Source: Punica granatum
Taxonomy: Eukaryota > Streptophyta > Magnoliopsida > Myrtales > Lythraceae
Assembly: GCF_007655135.1 (NCBI RefSeq)
Contig: NC_045130.1
Location: 23,503,363 to 23,567,362, forward strand
Reading direction: 5' to 3'
Length of the DNA stretch: 64,000 nucleotides
Part shown: piece by piece, positions 57,401-64,000 of the stretch
Layout of the letters: each line of letters starts with the position of its first letter
Numbering within the stretch: position 1 is the stretch's first letter
The notes under the pieces: generated by a model
Told to the model about the DNA's origin: nothing
What the model saw: the letters and a program-made list of their open reading frames with translations, nothing else
The model's database searches: none
Position numbers and translations under genes: made by a program

Positions 57401-58951
57401 GGTTATCGAATCATGAATCGTTTTCACAATTAATGCATTCGGCAATAATCTTGAGCATTAATTCCACGAACGGGTTAATCGGGACGCTCATACGATTAAT
57501 TCATTCAATTTAAACAACTTTGTACGAACAGGACATTAATTTGTAACTCGTGTCGACGAATTACAAAACGATGTTAATGCCTTTTTTCAAAACCCTCATA
57601 CTTTCAAATCCGTATTGTGTTGTTTCCTTTTTCTGAAACAAGGGCAAGAACATCATTTTGTGATTTGGCGTCATCTTAGCATCGTTTAGGGTGCTAGTCG
57701 GGTATTCTGTATCGAAAATACAATTACCTGACTAATCATTTCACTCGACTTAATCAAATGCTAGAAAATGGCTAGGTGGAACTCTAGGTTCCAAATCTAG
57801 AGTCAAAATACAAGTTTGGATCAATTCAATGGTAATTCAGTGTCACAACACCGAATCACTGTAAAAGCAATCCACACACACGAGATTTGACTCTCTTTGT
57901 CAAGTTCTCAAAACAAAACCGAATGTAAAATGTTTTGCATGATTCTTTGCTTAGCATATGGCATTTGCTTGCAAAAACACCCCTGGGTCAATAAACTTGC
58001 TAAGACACGTACATTTGACAGTAACAAACACTTTGACTGTTATTAACATGTTGCGTGTTACCTTTCTACACCTGTTTGTCATACGGGTCGAGCCTGATCC
58101 CTAGGCCAAATGATATTAGGGTTCAACTCCCTAATCACCAATCACAGGGTCCAACACCCTAATCAACACTCACAGGGTCCAACGCCCTATTCAGTGAGAG
58201 CGTACATTGAATTTCAGTTTTTTGGTGTTTCCCTAAATTCACGGTGAGTTAGAGTGGAATAATAACCGAACGTGAGTCTACTGGAATTCGGCCATTTGTA
58301 ATTTGTATTTATTGTTTTCGAGAGCATTGTAAGGACTTTTATTTTGTACACTAATTCTGTAAGAATTCCAGTCGGTAAGCGAACGGTCCGAGAGTCGAAT
58401 TAATCGAATTGGTCTAATGATTGCCCAAAGAAAAGTAAAGCCAAGAACTCCCAGTTCTGGTTCACGCAGGGATTCAACCTCCATGGTTCGATGAACTGTA
58501 ACGCAAGATTGTGAACCAATTCCCCAACACACGGGTTTACTTCTCTCTCGGCTTCTCCACCGACATCGTTTAGTTCACCGAATCTTCGGTGTCAAAACGT
58601 ACGAGCTGAGTGCGACTTAATCCACGCGGTAAATAATAAAACATGCAAGCCTAGTAAACCAGAGCACCGAAAAGGCTTGCGAGATATAGGCCCGCACGTA
58701 ACATGAACCCCCGAACACGAACTTTCTGGTTCTGCACAAATCAATGCCTTAACAACAAACTAGGTGTTCCATACCCCTAGACCCGGGTAACTTATCCGCC
58801 ACCGACCTTCAGATCGTAAAATGATAAATGGCGACTCCTTCTCACGCGTGTCCGTCATGCGTCCCCACGGGAAGGTGGACAATCTCCCAAGCCGCGCGAT
58901 CCAAAATTGCGCATGCGGGCCCCGACGAGAGTCCACATTCGGGTCCGTACA
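54467..58951 (+). repeat. 5' LTR of element B (4.5 kb)
   Basis: It runs from TGTCAGCACTCC (54467) to GGTCCGTACA (58951). It contains a TATA box (56060-56065), a GC-rich expansion (56397-56480), three copies of the GGGTCCAAC repeat (58115-58185), and decayed hairpins at 58676-58698 and 58803-58816. It is close to LTR A over long stretches. Confidence 0.8.
56060..56065 (+). promoter_or_regulatory. LTR promoter TATA box (B)
   Basis: TATAAA about 1.6 kb into the LTR with the same downstream GCACACTCTCTCCAAGC as A. Confidence 0.5.
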
Positions 58952-58954
58952 GCT

Positions 58955-58973
58955 TGACGACTCCATTGGGGAC
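58955..58973 (+). other. Primer-binding site of element B
   Basis: TGACGACTCCATTGGGGAC has three differences from the A PBS (G to A, G to A, C to T), suggesting post-insertion decay. Confidence 0.7.
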
Positions 58974-59552
58974 ATACTTAGTGGGTTCAGGCTCGATCCG
59001 TTTGCTTGCTTGCATGTTTATTTATCGCTTTCCGCACATTTATTTTATGCACATTTACCTTTTGCACTTGCATTGCATCATTTTAGAGGATTTAGGTACC
59101 AAACGCCTGAAATCCTACGGGCACCGAATTAGAAAGCTAAGTAAGTCAGAGGTTCCGAGTAAGAGAACGGATCGAGTAGGCTCTGCCACCGAACCGGCTC
59201 CCAAAGATCCTCGCTCGATTTCAAGGAATTGATACCCTTGAATCGGGAGCCCCCATCCCTAGTTAGTGGTTTTCCCAGTAGAACACTGAAACCATGCATA
59301 AACAGGGACCGTTATGCTGGACCAAAATAAACCTTCATGTCGTCAACTGACCCAAAGTTCGGTCTTTGAGTCGACCCCTAGTTTTCTTTTAGACGGGCCT
59401 TTTGTTGTTTTTCTACAATGAACGATGTACATTGTAACAGATACAGTTATACTTTACTTTTCTACACTGCATGCATATTTTCAAAACAACCTAGGACATT
59501 GCATCGGTGTGGTTTTAAACATTGAACCGACATTCTCTCAATTTAGGTAAGG
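58974..59552 (+). promoter_or_regulatory. Leader of element B
   Basis: Similar along its whole length to A's leader; the first roughly 330 bases are also shared with X and Y. It ends CTCTCAATTTAGGTAAGG before the ORF1 ATG, an acceptor-like sequence. Confidence 0.55.
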
Positions 59553-61049
59553 ATGGATCGCTTGCATCCCTGTTTTAGACTCGATGTCATTGTCACACCA
59601 GCAGGGGACATCATGCGCCTTTGGAGAACATTCCGCCCTGTTGATCGCGCATTTCTCCGACTCATCGTAGGAGACTTGCCACTACTTGCCGATTCCCCCA
59701 TTGATTGGACCTTGTTCAGAATAGCTATCAGTTTTTGGGACACTCAGCGGGCTGTATTCAGCTTTCAAGGGACAGAGCTAGTTCCTACAGTAGGGGAATA
59801 TGCGACACTAATCCAGCGGCCCATGCCGACTCGCGACATCGTGGTGCCCAACCAGTTTGCCACGATACAGAGTAGACTAGCCGTTCTTTTAGATCTTCGC
59901 GACGAAGAAATTCGTCATGAACTTCGGTATGGATGGGAGCATAGCGTTACAACCGCATGGCTCATAGACTTCATACATATTCGTTCTCTCAACGCCAGGG
60001 GAGAATCGTATCAGCATGACGCCTGTCACGGGTTCCTCTTGCTCATCTTCGGGACCATCTTATTCCCCTACTCGTCGAACCTCATAGACGGGGCACTTGC
60101 CCAAGTCATCCTCCAAGTGGTAGGAGGCCATAGTTATGTGGAAGCCGTCTTGGCTGAGACAATTCGGTCTCTTGACTATGTACGAGAGGTTCGACGTGGT
60201 AGAATGAGAGGAGCTCCGCATCTACTGCAGATTTGGCTTCTTGCACACATTAGGCCGTTCTGCTCATCCCATCCTTTTTCCTACATCACCGACGAGCGTT
60301 CACTCATTGCTCGTCTACTACAGGTGTTTCGACCTTCCGACCGTGATTACACCGATTGGAAGCAGTTTATGGAAGGTCTCACCCCGGCACAGTTTCTATG
60401 GGCCGCACGTTGGAATCCCGATGGTCCCATGACCATTGGATGTCTTTCGGTCACAAGACTCCCTTTGATCAGTCATTTAGGGAGCACACTCATCTTTCCA
60501 GCCCGAGTCATTAGACAACTCGGTGGTCAACAAGATATCCCTATAGAGGCGGATCGCACTCCATACCGCTTCATGTGGGCAGACACGACAGCTTCATTTC
60601 CAGACAGGTTTCTACGGGTTCAGGAAGTTCGACGCTTGTGGGACACTCGCATCGTTTAGGAACTTTACTTCCCGGAGCATCCCACTGATGATAAGCGAGC
60701 TTTCTCAGCTACTGCAACATATGTGGCTCTATTCCATCCGCACGAACTTGCACCTGTTTGTCGGCTACGCAATTCACGAATTATGCAGGCACCACAAGCA
60801 GACATTCCAGACGCAGAGAGTTCCATCCAAGGGGCCATGCGCACGAAGTTGCAGTCCATCAGGGAGAAGCGAGATCGACTCCGCTACGAGCTTGTGGATA
60901 CACATTCAGAGCTCACCGACCACAGAGAGCTTCAGAGGGAGCTAGCTCAGATTCGCGCACGCGTAGCGAACCAAGACAGGGAGATAGCGCGTTTGAGCGC
61001 TACATTGGACCGAGTGCGGATGAAAAAGTGTAAGGTCTCCCATCCTTAG
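59553..61049 (+). pseudogene. Element B ORF1 (Ogre extra ORF, DUF7745-like), one in-frame TAG
   Basis: This is the additional reading frame that Ogre elements carry upstream of gag; its function is unknown. ATG 59553 opens 368 codons to TAG 60657. The same frame then continues 130 codons to TAG 61047, giving about 498 positions in all. Sister copy A has CAG at that position, so the stop is probably a C-to-T change. The body has conserved blocks such as DRAFLRLIVGDLPLLADSP, ISFWDTQRAVFSFQGTEL, GFLLLIFGTILFPYSSNLID, WNPDGPMT and LISHLGSTLIFPARVIRQLG. This fits the DUF7745 / plant-mobile-domain-like proteins found in plant retroelements. The C-terminal part (60830-61035) is heptad-like and charged (KLQSIREKRDRLRYELVDT...), consistent with a coiled coil. 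No catalytic motif is recognised. Confidence 0.82.
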
Positions 61050-61577
61050 GTTTAGCAGTCTACGGCGTCTTTTTTACCCTACTCGGACCTATGCAATGCT
61101 CATTCAGCTATTGGGCGTAATAGGATGTCGGTTTTATGTTTATGTTCCTTTCTTTTAAACAGACTATCTTTATAAATTATGGAACGTAAATCGAACTGAT
61201 GTAATGACATTAGTGTTTTCGAAGCTATGCATTTCATGCATTTCATAACACTTAGTCATTTACATGTTAAAATTTTGTCAACATACTGCAATCGCACTTA
61301 CATATTTATACATACAGGTGCTAACAACTGGCGTCCCATCGATATCCGACTCGTGCATGAGTAAGGATGGCAGAAGATCAACAACCCCGCCATTCATGAA
61401 CACGATATTCCGCCAATGCCGACACATTTTCAAACACCATTGACGCAAGTTACATCACCTCCAATACCCACGGACATATCTACAGCGCATTCAGGCGTCC
61501 CTATCAGACATCCTCCACCAACAGCATAGACGGCGTCCAACCTTGTCAATCTCGCACGTTTCACCACGCTAGAAGGG
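61050..61577 (+). other. ORF1-gag spacer and gag N-terminal extension
   Basis: No separate gene. TATTTATACATACAG (to 61318) looks like a splice acceptor. The gag frame is open upstream of 61578 back to TAA at about 61363 apart from one TAG (61527-61529), and that extension is proline-rich (PPMPTFQTPL...). Gag may therefore originally have started upstream of the first clean ATG. Confidence 0.45.
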
Positions 61578-62783
61578 ATGGTGAACCAGTTGGCGACCAA
61601 CATGGCCACCAACATGACGGAGCTCATGGCTATGCTCAGGAATCAGAATCAGCCTTCATCAAGCTTTACTCCGCCTCCGGAGCACAGGCCAATTGTCGAT
61701 CCGAATCCAGCAGTCCCTCCAACCTTAGTTTCAGAGGTTGAAGACGCATCTTTCTCAGCAATGGTGTATACACCGACGGTCCATCCGATCAGTGATCCTC
61801 CACCGCCACCACCCGCTCCAACAGCAGTTCCGCTACCACCAGCGACTCTCTTATTCGCGGATTCGACTATGCATACACTGCCACCACTAACCGTGTCAAT
61901 GCATCCTCCAATATATACTGTGCCACCACCGACAGTTCCTCCGGTCACGATTGCACAGGCTCCTGTTCCCACTGCAGACCAATTTCCTTTCCAAGCTCCA
62001 CAACCCCAAATAAGCCTTTCTTACCCTGCTCCACCGTCTCTAAACATTCCTCCCACTGAACCGGGCACGCCTACTCAGGCTGCCCCTCCAGCTCTACCGA
62101 AAAACATTCCTCCCGAAGTGGAGAATGAACAGGAGAGGAGAATAAAGAGAATGGAGGAAACCATTCGAGCCCTCCAAGTAGGCAATTCCCGTTTCGATTT
62201 CGGTGACAGTAACTGGAATCTCTTCCCGGGCATGCGGCTGTCCCCTAAAATCAAAATTCTAGATTTCAAGAGATACGACGGGACCAGAGACCCTCGGCAT
62301 CATCTCCGTCACTATCAGAGCAAAATGCTCTCACACTGGGATTATGAGGAATTCGTTATTCAGACTTTCCAAGACAGTCTTACGGGATCGGCGCTAGATT
62401 GGTTTATGACCCTAAAAGCTGGCGACGTCCTTACATGGACAGATCTATCTCAGAAGTTCCTCGACCAGTATCGATTTTGTGCGGAGACACCCCCTACTCT
62501 TCTCGATCTCAGCATGACAGAGATGAGAGAGGGTCAAGCTTTTGAAGTATATGCAACGGAGTGGAGGGGAAAAGCGGCAAAGCACATTCCTCCTATCATT
62601 GAGCGACAGCAAGTTCAGCTGTTTCACTCCACGCTCAGGGGTGCATACTACTCATATCTCCTGGCTCATACCTCCTCCTTCTCGGACTTGATTGAGGCAG
62701 GAAAGAAGCTTGACATGGGTGTTAAGTTGGGGAGAATTGAAGGCCCATCGAGGAAGAAGGATGGAGAGACATCGAAGAAGTAG
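61578..62783 (+). pseudogene. Element B gag (Retrotrans_gag), broken
   Basis: The capsid-type protein of the element. From ATG 61578 there are 401 codons to TAG 62781, and the same frame continues to a TAG at 62943. The N-terminal third is very proline-rich (residues about 28-180). A charged helix follows (ENEQERRIKRMEETIRALQV, about 185-205), then the Retrotrans_gag core (about 225-375): FKRYDGTRDPRHHLRHYQSK, SLTGSALDWFMTL, FLDQYRF, FHSTLRGAYYSYLLAHT and SFSDLIEAGKKLDMGVKLG. Ogre/Tat gag proteins have this order. The zinc knuckle lies downstream in another frame, so a one-base loss near 62986 together with the TAGs disrupts the polyprotein. I chose ATG 61578 as the first ATG after the last upstream stop in frame. 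Confidence 0.85.
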
Positions 62784-62989
62784 ACTGTTGGAACCTCCAA
62801 GAGAAGCAAAGACGTGACTATTGGCGCCGTCAATTCCGGACATCAGGCTTCACAGCCGATTTCGGTGGACTATACTCCTGCATTGCAGACTTCTCAGGCA
62901 TATGCACATCTCGTGCATTATGTCCAGCCCTACCAAACATCGTAGGCTTATTTCCCAACCCCGCCAACTGTTATCCAGTCACAACCTAA

Positions 62990-64000
62990 CAATACGATCC
63001 TGTTCGGGTTCAACAAGGTAGACCCCCGGCTTCAAGATCTGCTCAGCCGGCTCAACGTAATCCAGCCCCCAGAACTCAACAGGGCAATGCTGTTCCATCG
63101 CGTCAGCGCAAGAAGTACACCACTCTACCAGCTTGTCCCTCCCACATATTCAAGAAGCTTCTCGCTGGCAATAAGATCAAAACAGAAGCGCTCGGTCCCA
63201 AATTTGACCCCGCAGTGCAGAATCAGAACTTGCACTGTGAATTCCATCGGGGTGCTCCTGGTCACACCCTGGACAATTGCTGGACACTCCGGAACAAAAT
63301 TCAAGAGATGATTGACACAAGGCAGATCTCCTTTAATGAGGTGAAGCCACCGAATGTCCGCGCAAACCCCCTCCTCGATCATGGATCAGGTTCTGGACCT
63401 TCTATCAACATGATTAGCATCGCCGCTATCGGAGAAGATGAGGACACGCAGAAGATTCCAATTCCGTTCGTCATCAACCATGCTCCGACAGAAGTTGCAA
63501 TTGCTGCCGTCCCGTTCATTATCGAGCTTCTTGCGAAGGAGCCATACCAGGATAACCGAGTTCCCTGGACATATGAGGGTGAGGTTGCCAATGTAGAACT
63601 AGAAATGAGCGCGATGGGTATCACGCGCTCAGGACGAGTTTATCAGGGTCCAGAGTCTGTTGAGAAAGGGAAGGCTCCTACTACCGCATTCTTAGCCGTT
63701 CCAAAAGCCGTGCCACTCCTTACAAAGAAGGTCACCGATCAGGAAGCTGAAGCTTTCATGAAGGTGATCAAAGCAAGCGAATACAAAGTGATGGAGCAAA
63801 TGGGCAAGTCACCAGCCCACATCTCGCTACTTGCATTGCTTTTGAGCTCCGAGCCGTATCGGAATGCTTTGTTGAAAGTTCTCACTACGGCACAAGTCCC
63901 AAAAGATACTGCACCAGATAGGATCGAGGAGACTGTGAACTCCATCTTCTCGAATCAGATCTCCTTTGCCGATGATGAGCTTCCATCAGAAGGTCAGGGA
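62990..64000 (+). pseudogene. Element B gag C-terminus and pre-protease region, runs off window
   Basis: Open from just after TAA 62987 to the window end in a frame one base away from gag. It includes KKYTTLPACPSHIFKKLLAG, then a variant zinc knuckle CEFHRGAPGHTLDNC (CX2HX5HX4C, about 63236-63280), INMISIAAIGEDE, VPWTYEGEV, GITRSGRVYQGP, and the linker SPAHISLLALLLSSEPYRNA-LLKVL followed by DDELPSEGQG at the very end. The last two blocks are known from Ogre/Tat gag-pro just upstream of the aspartic protease. The protease active site lies beyond 64000. The frame offset relative to gag could be a mutation or, less likely, programmed frameshifting; a mutation fits the spelling near 62986. Confidence 0.82.

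Larger units (their letters stand above)
54467..64000 (+). mobile_element. Element B: Ogre/Tat-like Gypsy element, 5' part
   Basis: It comprises a 5' LTR, PBS, leader, extra ORF1, gag and the pre-protease region, continuing past the window end; RT, RNase H, integrase and the 3' LTR should follow. The LTR start interrupts A's ORF1. Coding regions are nearly open but carry a few TAG stops and one frameshift, so this copy is probably not autonomous as it stands. Confidence 0.85.

Overview
This is plant nuclear DNA, probably from a woody eudicot (inferred; the species is not identified). The evidence is one intron-containing plant cell-wall gene, plant-type Ty3/Gypsy and LINE remnants, MITE-like inverted repeats, and an AT-rich gene neighbourhood set between large blocks of long LTR retrotransposons. 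I see no bacterial operons, CRISPR arrays, rRNA or convincing tRNA genes.

Layout. (1) 1-26.2 kb is a stack of nested insertions. Element X (minus strand, 1-8059, running off the left edge) lies inside the 5' LTR of element Y (plus, 8060-21094). Y lies inside the left LTR of a rearranged Gypsy element, G1 (21095-24012). G1 interrupts a LINE ORF1 (24013-24636, minus), which abuts a decayed Gypsy gag (24717-25379, minus). X and Y have very long LTRs (5.2-5.7 kb) and about 5 kb of internal sequence with no recognisable gag or pol, so they look non-autonomous (LARD-like). (2) 26.3-38.1 kb is AT-rich and holds the only convincing host gene, a two-exon galactan beta-1,4-galactosyltransferase (GT92, GALS type; 30994-33223), with MITE candidates, microsatellites and AT-rich tandem repeats around it. 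(3) 38.1-47.8 kb holds LTR fragments: a 5'-truncated LTR (W), an inverted piece of X/Y-type internal sequence (V), and a 3'-truncated X/Y-type LTR (Z). (4) 48.0-64.0 kb holds two elements of an Ogre/Tat-like Ty3/Gypsy family in the same orientation. A is a 4.7 kb LTR, tRNA-Arg-type PBS, leader and a broken extra ORF1. It is interrupted inside ORF1 by B, which has a 4.5 kb LTR, PBS, leader, ORF1, gag and the start of the protease region, and runs off the right edge.

How the parts relate. X, Y, V and Z (apparently non-coding) and A, B and W (coding family) share the PBS type, the first roughly 330 bases of leader, a TATA box about 1.3-1.6 kb into the LTR, and two small hairpins near the LTR 3' end, one of them a UNCG-tetraloop. 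This suggests X and Y were mobilised by proteins from A/B-like elements. The GALS gene is independent of this and should act in the Golgi on pectic galactan.

All retroelement reading frames seen are damaged by stops, frameshifts or truncation. Element boundaries rest on reading TG...CA ends, PBS and PPT by eye; no alignments were run.
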